A DNA stretch of 64,000 nt from Streptomyces sp. Edi4 (GCF_040253615.1 NZ_JBEJGY010000004.1:2666001-2730000); one strand, 5' to 3'. Counted from the stretch's first letter, positions 46,242-54,832 are shown. The notes: generated by a model not told the origin, from the letters alone. Program-made: numbers and translations.

Positions 46242-47138
46242 GTGACGATCGCACCCGAAACCCCGACGACAACTCTCCATATCCCCGGCTTCCTTGAGCT
46301 GGAGATCACCCGCCGCTGCCAGCTCACGTGCCCGACGCTCTGCTTCGTCAAAGCGGGCCCGACCCAGGGGCACGGCACCATGACCGGCGAGGACTGGAAC
46401 CGGGTCATCAGCGAGGCCGCCGCCCTCGGCGTCAAGAAGATCCAGCTGATCGGCGGCGAACCCACGCTCCACCCCGACTTCGCCGCGCTCGTGGAACACG
46501 CCCTCGCCCAGGGTCTCGAGGTTCGCGTCTACACCAACCTCTACCGCGTCCGCCGTGAGCACTGGACGCTTTTCAGCCGTCCCGGCGTCACCCTGGCGAC
46601 GTCGTACTACGCCGACACCGACGAGGGACACGACGAGGTGACGGGGCGCACCGGCTCCCACGAGGCGACCCGCACGAACATCATCGAGGCGCACCGCCGC
46701 GGCATCCGTGTCCGGGTCGGCATCGTCGACGTGCGGGACGGACAGCGCGTCGAGCAGGCCCGCGCGGAACTGGAAGAGCTCGGCATCACGGACGTGCACA
46801 TCGACCGCGTCCGCGCCGTCGGCAACGCGGCCAAGGGCACCGATCTGCCGTCCACGTCCGAGCTGTGCGGCCGGTGCGCCAGGGGCACCGCCGCGATCCT
46901 GTCGGACGGCACCGTGACCCCCTGCGTGATCGGCCGTTTCCTCCCGGCCGGGCAGATCAAGAGCGCCCCGCTGGCACGGGTCTTCGGCTCTCCGCAGTGG
47001 CAGCAGGTCGCCGCGAGCATCCCGGCCGGCCGCCTCGACCCGTGCGGCCCGGACTGCGGCCCCAACGACGACAGCCAGGGTGGCGGCGGAACCTGCGGCC
47101 CCGCCGACGACAGCGCCATCCCGAACTCTGCGGGCTGA
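46242..47138 (+). CDS. Radical SAM protein with CX3CX3C motif and Cys-rich C-terminus
   Basis: 298 residues. The cluster motif RRCQLTCPTLCF has Cys26, Cys30 and Cys34, spaced CX3CX3C; the usual spacing is CX3CX2C. IQLIGGEPTLHPDF supplies the GGE SAM-binding motif. C-terminal cysteines (LCGRCARG, TPCVIG, CGPDCGP, GTCGP) could bind an auxiliary SPASM-like cluster. GTG 46242 follows GAAGGGA. Proteins of this subfamily are common in Streptomyces beside XRE and methyltransferase genes; I know of no assigned reaction. No RRE domain or neighbouring precursor peptide is visible. Confidence 0.85.
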   Translation: MTIAPETPTTTLHIPGFLELEITRRCQLTCPTLCFVKAGPTQGHGTMTGEDWNRVISEAAALGVKKIQLIGGEPTLHPDFAALVEHALAQGLEVRVYTNLYRVRREHWTLFSRPGVTLATSYYADTDEGHDEVTGRTGSHEATRTNIIEAHRRGIRVRVGIVDVRDGQRVEQARAELEELGITDVHIDRVRAVGNAAKGTDLPSTSELCGRCARGTAAILSDGTVTPCVIGRFLPAGQIKSAPLARVFGSPQWQQVAASIPAGRLDPCGPDCGPNDDSQGGGGTCGPADDSAIPNSAG

Positions 47139-47153
47139 AAGGCAAGGACCCCC

Positions 47154-48332
47154 TTGAAGGACTGGGAAGCAGCAGCACAGCGGCTGGCCGCCGGCACCGT
47201 GATCCGGCCCGAGTCACGCTGGTATCAGCCGGTGGCCACCACCCCGCGGCACCTCTTCGTGCCGCGGTGGTGGACCAGGGCCACGAACGGCGACGGCGAG
47301 GAGGTGTGGCAGCTGCGCGACGGCGTGAGCGACACCGAGGCGTGGATGCGAGACACCTACGCCGACACCACGCTCGTCACCCGCGTCGGAAGCCTCCACG
47401 CCGACCACGCCGAGGCGGGCCAGACACCAGCCCGGGGGCGGACGGGCCGCTCCACCTCCTCCTCCACGCTGCCCGCGCTGATCCTGACGATGTACCGAGC
47501 CGCATGGATCACCGACACCTCCAGGCTGCTGCTGACCTGCGGCAGCGGCTACGGCACCGCCCTGGCCTGCGCCCGCCTCGACGAGAAGCAGGTCACGAGC
47601 GTGGACGTCGATCCGTATCTCGTGCACGCGGCCCGGAAGCGGCTGGCCGAGGCCGGCCACCATCCGCGCCTCGAAGTCTGCGACCTGACCGGTGACCTGC
47701 CCGAGGGCACCTACGACCGGATCATCTCCACCGTCGCCGTGCCCGCCGTGCCCGTCTCGTGGTTGGAGGCGCTGGCCCCCGGCGGTCGGCTGGTGACAAC
47801 CATCGCCGACACCGGGCTGGTCATTGTCGCGGACAAGACCCCCGACGGCGGCGCCGTCGGGCACGTCGCGCCGGAGGCGGCCGGGTTCATGTCCGCGCGC
47901 CACGGCGAGGACTACGACGACACCTTCCCGGAGAACCCGCCGGTGTGGCAGACCGCCCAGCACGCCGAGGGCGAATCCGTCACCACCAGCCGCTACCCGC
48001 TGATGTACGTGCCGGACACCTGGGACGTGCGCTCCACCCTCGAACTGATCGTGCCCGGCATCGACCACCGCCAGCGCACCGCAGACGACGGCACCCGCAC
48101 CGTCTACATGCTCCACGCGGACGGCTCCTGGGCCCGCGCCACGGCTGCCGGGCGCCGGGGCTCCCCGACCGTGCACCAGGGCGGGCCTCGGCGGCTGTGG
48201 GACGAGCTGGAGCGCATCCGCACCTGGCTCGCCGTCGATGGCGACCTCCCCATCCGCGGCGCCACGGTGACCATCACCCCCGACGGAGCGATCACCTTCT
48301 GCCGGAAGGGCTGGTCAGCCACCGTCACCTGA
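47154..48332 (+). CDS. PIMT-like SAM methyltransferase, partner of the radical SAM gene
   Basis: 392 residues. TTPRHLFVPRWW and WMRDTYADTTLVTRVG match the PIMT N-terminus; motif I is LLLTCGSGYGTALAC, with Cys where Glu-Ile is usual, then SVDVDPYL. A C-terminal extension of about 150 residues resembles that of the FxLD-system methyltransferase at 58187. The start is TTG 47154 with AAGGAC upstream; no ATG or GTG fits better. The 15-base gap from the radical SAM gene implies one transcript and joint action on one substrate. Confidence 0.8.
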   Translation: MKDWEAAAQRLAAGTVIRPESRWYQPVATTPRHLFVPRWWTRATNGDGEEVWQLRDGVSDTEAWMRDTYADTTLVTRVGSLHADHAEAGQTPARGRTGRSTSSSTLPALILTMYRAAWITDTSRLLLTCGSGYGTALACARLDEKQVTSVDVDPYLVHAARKRLAEAGHHPRLEVCDLTGDLPEGTYDRIISTVAVPAVPVSWLEALAPGGRLVTTIADTGLVIVADKTPDGGAVGHVAPEAAGFMSARHGEDYDDTFPENPPVWQTAQHAEGESVTTSRYPLMYVPDTWDVRSTLELIVPGIDHRQRTADDGTRTVYMLHADGSWARATAAGRRGSPTVHQGGPRRLWDELERIRTWLAVDGDLPIRGATVTITPDGAITFCRKGWSATVT

Positions 48333-48367
48333 GAAGTAGCCCAGCACGGCGTCTCGTGAACGCCACC

Positions 48368-48387
48368 CTCGGCATCCGGATGCCGAG
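48368..48387. terminator. Perfect 20-bp palindrome after the methyltransferase
   Basis: CTCGGCATCC followed by its complement, 36 bases beyond the stop. It probably ends the regulator-radical SAM-methyltransferase transcript. Confidence 0.65.
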
Positions 48388-48494
48388 CAGTAGGCAACAC
48401 TGAACGGGCCCGGCGGGGCGGGGGGAAAGACCCCTGACGAACTCCCACCGGGCCAGCAGCGCCCACCCACAGCAACTCGGCGTATGCACCGCCG

Positions 48495-48602
48495 TTGAGG
48501 ACGCGCCGCCTCAAGCAGCGCACCTTCGACGACAAGGAAGGCATCCGCCGCACCGCCGTCGAAATCGACGCCGTTGACACCGGTCTTCGAGCGGCTGAGT
48601 AG
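48495..48602 (+). pseudogene. Fragment of an ssb-like gene
   Basis: The plus-strand frame reads LKQRTFDDKEGIRRTAVEI and ends at TAG 48600. This matches the late OB-fold part of SSB proteins (…LRQRSYEDKEGNKRTVVE…), but nothing of the first 70 residues or of the tail is present. SSB genes are frequent on plasmids and integrative elements, so this is probably debris from an earlier element. Confidence 0.5.
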
Positions 48603-48632
48603 CGGCGCCTGACCGGCCTCGCCGCCCAGCTT

Positions 48633-49412
48633 CTACCGTTCGCGATGGATCATCGAAGCTACTCCCTCATCGCTCGGAGTGAAGTTGATGCCGCGGAGGA
48701 CAGCGACGGGGACACCACGTCCACGCTGGCCCAGAACGATGCCAGCTGCCGCAGCGACCATGTCGGTGAAGGATTCCTCCTGCCGCTTGGCCCTGCCACC
48801 CTGCTCGGCGTACTCCGTCACTCGAAGGGGTGCAAGTCCGGCAGCCCCCAGCGAAATGCACGTGGCCCCGCGCCGGTCGGCACGGCCGTCTGAATCCGCG
48901 ATGACGACCGCGACCTCGGCGCTAGAGAAGGTGATCAGGGCGTCCCGCAGAGCGCGGGCAGAGGCGTCCGGGTCCACCGGCAACAACCAGGCACCCTCAG
49001 TCCCGGCGCGGTCGATCCCGGCTGAGGTGAGCTGGTAGCCGAGCGTGTGCCGGGCGATGATCGGGCCCTTCTCGGTGGCCAGGAAGTAGCTGTCGCTGGA
49101 GTCCAGGATCAGTTGCACGATCTCGGCGGGCTTGCCCGTCTTGGCGGACAGCTCCAGGGCCTCGGCGCCGGGGGTGACGCTGGCGAGGTCGACGTACCGC
49201 TTCTCCACGATGCTTACGACCTTAGAGGCCACTACCACTACGTCCCCGTCCTGCAGCTCGGTGCCCGTGCGGGTGAGGACGTCGGTGATGGTGCCTGCCA
49301 GGTCGTCGCCCGGCTGGAGCTCGGGGAAGGGTTCCAGAGCGAATACGCAGAAGTTAGAGGTTGCGGGTGCGGTCTTCTGCTGGGCCGCAAGGGACTGGTT
49401 CGATGTCTCCAT
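48633..49412 (-). CDS. CofE-like F420-0:gamma-glutamyl ligase family protein
   Basis: 259 residues of the F420_ligase family. QDGDVVVVASKVVSIVEKRYVDL is the family signature near the N-terminus, and VVIADSDGRADRRGATCISLGAAG with AAAAGIVLGQRGRGVPVAVLRG the C-terminal core. CofE adds glutamate to F420-0 using GTP. No other F420 biosynthesis gene is near, and core F420 genes lie elsewhere in actinobacteria, so this copy may form an amide bond on another product. Its ATG at 49412 overlaps, on the other strand, the ATG of the truncated copy. Confidence 0.8.
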   Translation of the reverse strand: METSNQSLAAQQKTAPATSNFCVFALEPFPELQPGDDLAGTITDVLTRTGTELQDGDVVVVASKVVSIVEKRYVDLASVTPGAEALELSAKTGKPAEIVQLILDSSDSYFLATEKGPIIARHTLGYQLTSAGIDRAGTEGAWLLPVDPDASARALRDALITFSSAEVAVVIADSDGRADRRGATCISLGAAGLAPLRVTEYAEQGGRAKRQEESFTDMVAAAAGIVLGQRGRGVPVAVLRGINFTPSDEGVASMIHRER

Positions 49413-49752
49413 GACTGCTCATGATGCCGCTGTCCCGGTGTACTCGGCTGAGGGCAACACCACTGTTGCATGGGGTGGCACACGCATTCTCGCCGCTACC
49501 AGCGGAGTTGCTGTCCTGTCACTCGGGGGACGATCACATGACACTGGCGGGATAACCGCCGGCGTCGCCCCCCTTCGCGTGACGGAGCACGGCGGCAAGA
49601 AGCAGGAGGAGACTTTCAGCGACCTCATCGCCGCCGCCGCCGGGATCATCCTGGGGCAGCGCGGCCGGGGCGCCCCCGTCGCCGTACTGCGCGGCATCGC
49701 CTACACCGCCAGCGACAAGGGAGTTTCCGCGATGCCCCACCACCGGCCGTGA
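49411..49752 (+). pseudogene. Truncated CofE-like copy, inverted relative to the intact one
   Basis: 113 residues from ATG 49411. The last 65 or so (AGVAPLRVTEHGGKKQEET through AAAAGIILGQRGRGAPVAV to the end) align well with the C-terminus of the intact minus-strand CofE-like protein, but the catalytic N-terminal 180 residues are missing. Nucleotide identity in the aligned part looks near 70%, so it is an old paralogue and not a recent duplication. It overlaps the next gene's GTG (GTGA) and could still be translated for coupling. Confidence 0.65.
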
Positions 49753-50504
49753 CGCTGCTGATCACGGGGGCCGCCGGGACCATCGGCACCCGGCTGGCCA
49801 CCGGCCTGGCCGCCCACGGCGTCCCGCTCCGGCTGCTCGACCAGCACCCACCCGCCAGCCTGCCGCCCGCGGGCGCCGACTTCCTACAGGCCGACCTGCG
49901 CGACCAGGAGGCGATCGAGAAGGACACCATCGGGATATCCGCCGTCGTGCACCTTGCGGGCCTCACACACGAAGGGCCGTTCGCCAGCATGGTGGAGCAC
50001 AACATCACCGGCACCCACCACGTCCTGGAGGCCGCCCGCCGCCAGCACGTGCCGCGCGTGGTGCTGGCCAGCAGCCACCACGTCACCGGCCTCAACCCCG
50101 TCGACGCCCTGACCACGCCGCTGGCCCCCGACAGCTTCTACGCCGTATCCAAGGTCACCACCGAGGCCCTGGGCCACCTCTACGCCCACAAGACCAACGT
50201 ACAGGTGGTCTCCGTCCGGATCGGCAGCTATCGCGACCGCCCCACCGAGCCCCGCCACCGGGCGACCTGGCTCAGCCCCCGCGACGCCACCGCCCTGCTG
50301 TACGCCGCCGCCACCCGCCCCCTGGCCCGCCCGTTCCTCACCGTGTACGGCACCTCCAGCAACCGCGAGTCGTGGTGGCCGCGCACCGGCTGGGACACCC
50401 TCGGCTACCAGCCGGCCGACAGCGCCGACCAACACCCCGCACCCGGCCCGCTGGCTGACCGCTTCATGGGCGGCGCATTCGCCGACGACGAACTCCCCAC
50501 GTAG
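49749..50504 (+). CDS. NAD-dependent epimerase/dehydratase-family SDR
   Basis: 251 residues. LLITGAAGTIGTRLA is the NAD loop; AVVHLAGLTHEGPF, LASSHHVTG and SFYAVSKVTTEAL give the active-site Ser, Tyr and Lys. It most resembles uronate-dehydrogenase-like SDRs, which oxidise or epimerise sugars. The truncated CofE stop overlaps its GTG. AroE follows within 8 bases, so the two form an operon. Confidence 0.82.
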   Translation: MTLLITGAAGTIGTRLATGLAAHGVPLRLLDQHPPASLPPAGADFLQADLRDQEAIEKDTIGISAVVHLAGLTHEGPFASMVEHNITGTHHVLEAARRQHVPRVVLASSHHVTGLNPVDALTTPLAPDSFYAVSKVTTEALGHLYAHKTNVQVVSVRIGSYRDRPTEPRHRATWLSPRDATALLYAAATRPLARPFLTVYGTSSNRESWWPRTGWDTLGYQPADSADQHPAPGPLADRFMGGAFADDELPT

Positions 50505-50511
50505 GAGCGTG

Positions 50512-51336
50512 ATGAAGCAGCTCGCCGTGCTCGGTTCCCCGATCGGCCAGGCCCTGTCCCCGGTGCTGCACCGCGCCGCCTACCAGGCGCTCGGCCTGGA
50601 CTGGAGCTACCGCCCCATCGACTGCACCCCCGACCGCCTCGCCTCCTTCTTCGCCGGTCTGGACGACGGCTGGGCGGGGCTGTCGCTGACCATGCCGCTC
50701 AAGCGCGTCGCCGTCCCCCTGCTCGACGAGGTCTCGCAGACCGTGAAGGCCACCGGCACCGCCAACACCGTCACCGTGCGCGACGGCCGGCTCCTGGGCG
50801 AGAACACCGACGTCGACGGCATGCTCCAGACCCTCCTCGACGCCGGGATCACCCGGGCGGAATCGGCGTGCGTGCTCGGGACGGGCGCGACCGCCGCCAC
50901 CGCCCTGGCCGTCCTGCACACCCTCGGCTGCCGTGAGGTGACCGCCGTCGCCCGCACCCCCGCCCGCGCCGACGAGCTGGCGCGCGCAGCTGAGCGCATC
51001 GGGGTCGCCCTGCGTATCCGGCCGTGGCACGAGGCCGCCCGGCACCTTCACGCGGGTCTAGTCGTCTCCGCCCTCCCGCCCGGGGCAGCCGACCCGCTCG
51101 CCCCGCGGTGGAAGTCGGCGGGCAACACACTGCTCGACGTCGTGTACTGGCCCTGGCCCACCCCGCTCGCCCAGGCCGCCCGCCGCGCGGGCAGCACTGT
51201 CATCGGCGGCCTGATGATGCTCGTGCACCAGGCCGCCCGGCAGGTCGAACTCCAGGCCGGCCGCACTCCGGCGCCCCTGGCCGCGATGCGGAAAGCCGCC
51301 GAAGGCGCCCTCGGCACCCTCACGTCGAACGCGTAG
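50512..51336 (+). CDS. Shikimate/quinate dehydrogenase family protein (AroE-like)
   Basis: 274 residues. GSPIGQALSPVLHRAAYQAL, SLTMPLKRVAVPL with the catalytic Lys, GTANTVTV, ENTDVDGM with the catalytic Asp, and the NAD(P) loop VLGTGATAATAL are all present. It reduces 3-dehydroshikimate or a related cyclic ketone. ATG 50512 has AGGAG at correct spacing; GTG 50509 is too close to it. No other shikimate-pathway gene is near, so it is more likely an accessory dehydrogenase for a product than the housekeeping AroE. Confidence 0.85.
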   Translation: MKQLAVLGSPIGQALSPVLHRAAYQALGLDWSYRPIDCTPDRLASFFAGLDDGWAGLSLTMPLKRVAVPLLDEVSQTVKATGTANTVTVRDGRLLGENTDVDGMLQTLLDAGITRAESACVLGTGATAATALAVLHTLGCREVTAVARTPARADELARAAERIGVALRIRPWHEAARHLHAGLVVSALPPGAADPLAPRWKSAGNTLLDVVYWPWPTPLAQAARRAGSTVIGGLMMLVHQAARQVELQAGRTPAPLAAMRKAAEGALGTLTSNA

Positions 51337-51569
51337 GTGGGGTAGGCGCCCGTCGGCGCAGACAACGACGTTCGCGGTCTGAGACCACGAGCGCGTGGGT
51401 AGGCGCTCCCGATCAGGACCACCGAACCAGCCGTCCCGCGCGTCGACGGCAGGGCCCCACTGGCCGCGGACAACCTCGGGAGAACCTTGTCAATCCCTCA
51501 CGCACCGTCCTACCGCCGAACCCGAACCCCTTCGACACGGCAGCCCCATCGCCTGACTACGCTCGCCCC

Positions 51570-51923
51570 ATGGCTGACTCCACCCGCGCGCTTCTGCTAC
51601 CCGATGCCTTCTCCATCGACCCGAAGATCCGAGCCGCTTTCGACGACGTCGTGACCACAGCACTCACCCACTACGACAGCGCCCGCAGCTACGGCAACGA
51701 CGAACGCGAATCGATGCGTCGTGCCCTGATCGAAGCCGGCCCTGCGTTCGCCGCCTACGCCCTGCATACCGTGATGACAATGGACGGGCCCCTCGGCGAC
51801 CAGCTCGATTTCACGGAGCAGCAACGCGTCCTCGTCACCGCCCTCGCCACCAGCCTCGACGAGGCCATCACACAGGCGATCGCACCCGTATGCGAGATTC
51901 AGCCCGAGGCGGGAGTGTCATGA
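51570..51923 (+). CDS. Small hypothetical protein
   Basis: 117 residues, soluble and helical, starting MADSTRALLLPDAF and rich in Ala, Asp and Glu. The frame is open upstream but only ATG 51570 onwards has natural composition. No family recognised. It converges on the minus-strand gene with one base between the stops, and a 233-base gap without gene separates it from aroE. It may be orphan cargo of the island. Confidence 0.55.
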   Translation: MADSTRALLLPDAFSIDPKIRAAFDDVVTTALTHYDSARSYGNDERESMRRALIEAGPAFAAYALHTVMTMDGPLGDQLDFTEQQRVLVTALATSLDEAITQAIAPVCEIQPEAGVS

Positions 51924-51924
51924 A

Positions 51925-52347
51925 TCAGGTGTGATCCTCCCCGGACGGAGCGAAGACCGCGTTGTCGGGCATCCGGTCGCGGAACGCGTCCGGGATGGTG
52001 CCCATGAGCCAGAGCCGGCGCGTCACGTGCACAGTGCCTGTCGGATCGTCCAGCAGGACGTAGCGGGACTCCTCGTCCCCTACGTAGCCGATCTCGGGCG
52101 GGAACCCTTGCTCCTCGGTCCACGACAGGTAATGGACGCCGTCGATCCGCAGGGCACGACGGCCGTCCGGGTCTTGGTCGCCGAGCATCGCGTACCCCAG
52201 GCACATCAGCCAGAAGTCACACGAGCTGCACACCCGATACGCAGCCATCCGCGCGCCGACACCTCGGATCTGCCGGTCTGTCCCCTTGTTCGGACATAAC
52301 TTGCACTGGAACACCGCGCTCTGCGCGGTTACGGGGGCTCGCCTCAT
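51925..52347 (-). CDS. Small Cys-rich protein at the end of the lanthipeptide operon
   Basis: 140 residues with two pairs of metal-binding type cysteines, CKLCPNKG and CSSCDFWLMC, in the first 50 residues, then a beta-rich part. Its ATG overlaps the upstream small gene's stop by four bases (ATGA). It is the last gene of the minus-strand unit that includes lanB and lanC. Function unknown; a zinc-binding fold is likely. Confidence 0.65.
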   Translation of the reverse strand: MRRAPVTAQSAVFQCKLCPNKGTDRQIRGVGARMAAYRVCSSCDFWLMCLGYAMLGDQDPDGRRALRIDGVHYLSWTEEQGFPPEIGYVGDEESRYVLLDDPTGTVHVTRRLWLMGTIPDAFRDRMPDNAVFAPSGEDHT

Positions 52348-52661
52348 GCGCCGGACCTACGCCGGATGTGCTTGCACCGAATCCCGCGCTCGACGTCCTG
52401 AAGCGAGGGTCTGCGATGTGCCCCGCAGTCGATGCACTCGCTGTCCCAAGGCATCGAGCGTGCGCCGGGGTACGGCACCTTCGGCCTGTAGCGCGCTTCA
52501 CGCATCAGCTCCTCGGCGTCCTCTTCATCGGGTTCACCGACGGGCGGCACGGGGGCACGTGGGGGGCCGGAAGCGGGCTGTGGGATTGAGTAGACCGGGG
52601 TGTGGCCCCCGAACACCAACCCGAGGCTTACCCATCGTCTCGGCTGTGAAGGGGTGGTCAT
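52344..52661 (-). CDS. Small Pro-rich protein with C-terminal Cys/His motif
   Basis: 105 residues, Pro-rich N-terminal half, then SECIDCGAHRRPS ... RCKH, which could bind zinc. GAGAGGGC precedes ATG 52661. Coupled to the next Cys-rich gene and 63 bases after the SpaB_C-type gene. Not recognised. Confidence 0.6.
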   Translation of the reverse strand: MTTPSQPRRWVSLGLVFGGHTPVYSIPQPASGPPRAPVPPVGEPDEEDAEELMREARYRPKVPYPGARSMPWDSECIDCGAHRRPSLQDVERGIRCKHIRRRSGA

Positions 52662-52724
52662 GGCATGCCCTCTCTCGTGTGTTCTGGTCGGATAGCGTCG
52701 TCCGGGTGCGGCTCTCCGGCTGGC

Positions 52725-53675
52725 TCATTGGTCAAGGACGGCCTCCCGGGCTGCACGGGACCAGATGGATTGTTGGCGGACGGTGAAGCCCATTCGGTTC
52801 CAGTGGAAGAGGACGTGGCGGGCGAGGATGCCGCGCTTACCGAGACTGAGCGCTCCGCTATCCGCGGCTTCTTCCAGGGCTCGGCCGCTGCGCTCCAGCC
52901 CTTCGGCCCAGTCGCGTACGTGGGCGAGGGGGCCGGAGTCGAGCGGGTGGACATCGGCCAGCAGGAGACGTCGCATGGGTTCGACCATGGTGCTGACCTG
53001 CTCTGCGGTCACGTCGTCCGTGAGCGGGCGGCGCTCCTCGACTTTCCCCCATACGTCGCCCTGTTCGCCGTACTCCAGCCGCGCGGCGCGCATCAACTGG
53101 GACATGGTCAGGAGGGACGTTGTCTTGGCGTCGGGTCTTCCGGGAAGTTCCTGGGCTGCGGCGCGGAAGTAGTCGAGCACGCCGACGCTGTCGGTGTGGA
53201 ACAGCTCGTGCGCGAGCGTCATTCCTGCCGGCCCGCCGAAGGCTACGGTCTCCGGTTCGTACCGGGCGGGTCTCCAGTCCACAGCCACCCCCCAGGAGAC
53301 GGAACTGTCGAGTGCTTCGGTGACGTGCGTGACGGCCTTCTCGGGGTCGGTGCCCGGGGCGGGGAAGTATCGCAGGCGCCAGTGCGGGTGCTTGCGCACG
53401 AACCACCAGGTTCCGACCGGCCCGGCGCGCAGGGCGGGCGCGAGGTAGGCGCGGAAGGCGCGTTCCGAGGTCGGGTAGTCAGCGAAGCGGATGTTGACCT
53501 GGTGCCAGCCGGAGGGTTGGGCGTCCAGTGCGGCCCGGCCCGCAGCCCGGTATCTCTCGATCGCCTCGGCGAGGTGGTCAGGCGCGATGCTGGTGGCGCG
53601 GGCGGCTGCTTCGACGGCCGCGCCGCCGAGTACGGCCAGGACGGCGTCCTCGGTGCGGTCGGCGTCGTACGGCAC
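52725..53675 (-). CDS. Stand-alone thiopeptide-type bacteriocin biosynthesis protein (SpaB_C-like)
   Basis: 316 residues. SGWHQVNIRFADYPTSERAF, WWFVRKHPHWRLRYF and LFHTDSVGVLDYF are typical of the SpaB C-terminal/thiopeptide family. In lanthipeptide dehydratases this domain eliminates glutamate from glutamylated Ser/Thr; stand-alone relatives can instead attach amino acids to peptides using aminoacyl-tRNA. Since LanB here has its own copy, this second one is noteworthy. GTG 53675 is preceded by GAGGGGA; GTG 53690, overlapping the lanC stop, is an alternative. Confidence 0.82.
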   Translation of the reverse strand: MPYDADRTEDAVLAVLGGAAVEAAARATSIAPDHLAEAIERYRAAGRAALDAQPSGWHQVNIRFADYPTSERAFRAYLAPALRAGPVGTWWFVRKHPHWRLRYFPAPGTDPEKAVTHVTEALDSSVSWGVAVDWRPARYEPETVAFGGPAGMTLAHELFHTDSVGVLDYFRAAAQELPGRPDAKTTSLLTMSQLMRAARLEYGEQGDVWGKVEERRPLTDDVTAEQVSTMVEPMRRLLLADVHPLDSGPLAHVRDWAEGLERSGRALEEAADSGALSLGKRGILARHVLFHWNRMGFTVRQQSIWSRAAREAVLDQ

Positions 53676-53686
53676 GGGCGTTCCCC

Positions 53687-54832
53687 TCACGTCAGCAGGA
53701 GGCAGGTGTCCCACTGCCCTTGGGGCTCGGTGCCCGATTCTGCGTCCTGGAAGGCGAGGGCGGCACCGGCCTTCCCCGTGAGGAACCCCGTCTCGTCCGG
53801 GGCATCCACGGTCAGGACCCTGTTGGTGATGAGGTTGACCCGGTCGCGGAAGATGACCGGCGCTTCGGCGTCCTGGGCAACACGCTGCACAGTGCGGAGA
53901 AGACCGCCGAAGCCGTGGCACAGGCCGCGGTCGGCAATCTTGTCGAGCTGACCCGGGTCGCTCAGACAGTGCAGAAGGGCCCGCTCGGCCATCCGCTTCC
54001 GGTCGCCGTCTTCGAGAACGATGCCGGCGAGCTGCTGGGCACGGGCCAGGCCCGGGGTGCCGTAGCACCACGAGGGGGTGGCTGGTAGCGCGGGCGCGGG
54101 TCCGCGATGGCTGATCCAGCGCGGCCAGCGGGTTCCGCGGTAGTCGCTCTGCCGTATCTGGTCGAGCCACCGGCAGATGCGCAGCATGGCTTCCCGGTGG
54201 CCGTCCACGCTGACGCCCGCGCGAAGGGCGAGGGCGAGAAGGGCGAGGGGGCCGGTGATGCCGTGCGCCAGCCCCGCGTTCGCGTGTCCGCCGGGGGTGG
54301 CTGTCGTGTCACTGGCCGGGGCGTGGCCGACCCACCAGCCGGGCAGGGTCTCGCCCGCCGGGGTGATGGGCTCGGTGAGGCGCACCAGGTACTCCAGGAC
54401 GCCCTTCAGCTCCGCACCGTGGGGTTGGCGGCGCAGCAGCAGCGCGCCGATTCCGGTCAGGCCACGGAACAGGTCGTACTCGGCGAAGGCGGGGTGGCGG
54501 CCAGCGTCGATGCGGGCGTGCGCGGCGGTGAGTCGCTGCCGGGTGTGTGCGGCCACGACACCGTCGAGGGTGTGAAGCGCGCCCGCGTAGCGATCGGTGC
54601 CGTCGGCGGCCAGGTGGAGGACGAGGGTCATCGCGGGGGCGCCGAGGAAGAGGCTGGCGTCTCTGCCATCGATCAGCGGCCCGATCTCCGAGAGGCCACG
54701 GTGCACCTCGCTCCAGTCTCCAGTGCCGCGGCGGGCCCGCTCGACATGCCGCAGAGCGGAGCCCAGGGGGCCGTGGGAGAGCGACTGTCGGTAGGACAGG
54801 GTGGTGTCGGGGGACGGTGGGGCGGTGATCAC
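53687..54832 (-). CDS. lanC: Lanthionine synthetase C-like cyclase (LanC)
   Basis: 381 residues of the LanC toroid. Zinc ligands are Cys256 in SWCYGTPG and Cys305-His306 in GLCHGFGG, with the catalytic-region His in GLAHGITG. It catalyses addition of Cys thiols to dehydrated Ser/Thr, forming (methyl)lanthionine rings. GTG 54832 overlaps the lanB stop (GTGA), coupling the two. The repeat glycine motifs are intact, so the enzyme should be active. Confidence 0.93.
   Translation of the reverse strand: MITAPPSPDTTLSYRQSLSHGPLGSALRHVERARRGTGDWSEVHRGLSEIGPLIDGRDASLFLGAPAMTLVLHLAADGTDRYAGALHTLDGVVAAHTRQRLTAAHARIDAGRHPAFAEYDLFRGLTGIGALLLRRQPHGAELKGVLEYLVRLTEPITPAGETLPGWWVGHAPASDTTATPGGHANAGLAHGITGPLALLALALRAGVSVDGHREAMLRICRWLDQIRQSDYRGTRWPRWISHRGPAPALPATPSWCYGTPGLARAQQLAGIVLEDGDRKRMAERALLHCLSDPGQLDKIADRGLCHGFGGLLRTVQRVAQDAEAPVIFRDRVNLITNRVLTVDAPDETGFLTGKAGAALAFQDAESGTEPQGQWDTCLLLT

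Larger units (their letters stand above)
48333..48632. other. Gap holding a terminator and an ssb fragment
   Basis: 300 bases between convergent genes. It contains a perfect palindrome (48368-48387) and a short relic of an ssb gene (48495-48602). No intact gene is supported. Confidence 0.6.

Noticed and set aside
52665..53951. 428-residue plus-strand frame opposite the SpaB_C-type and lanC genes
   Set aside because: It is antisense to two genes with clear family motifs and has no ribosome-binding site.
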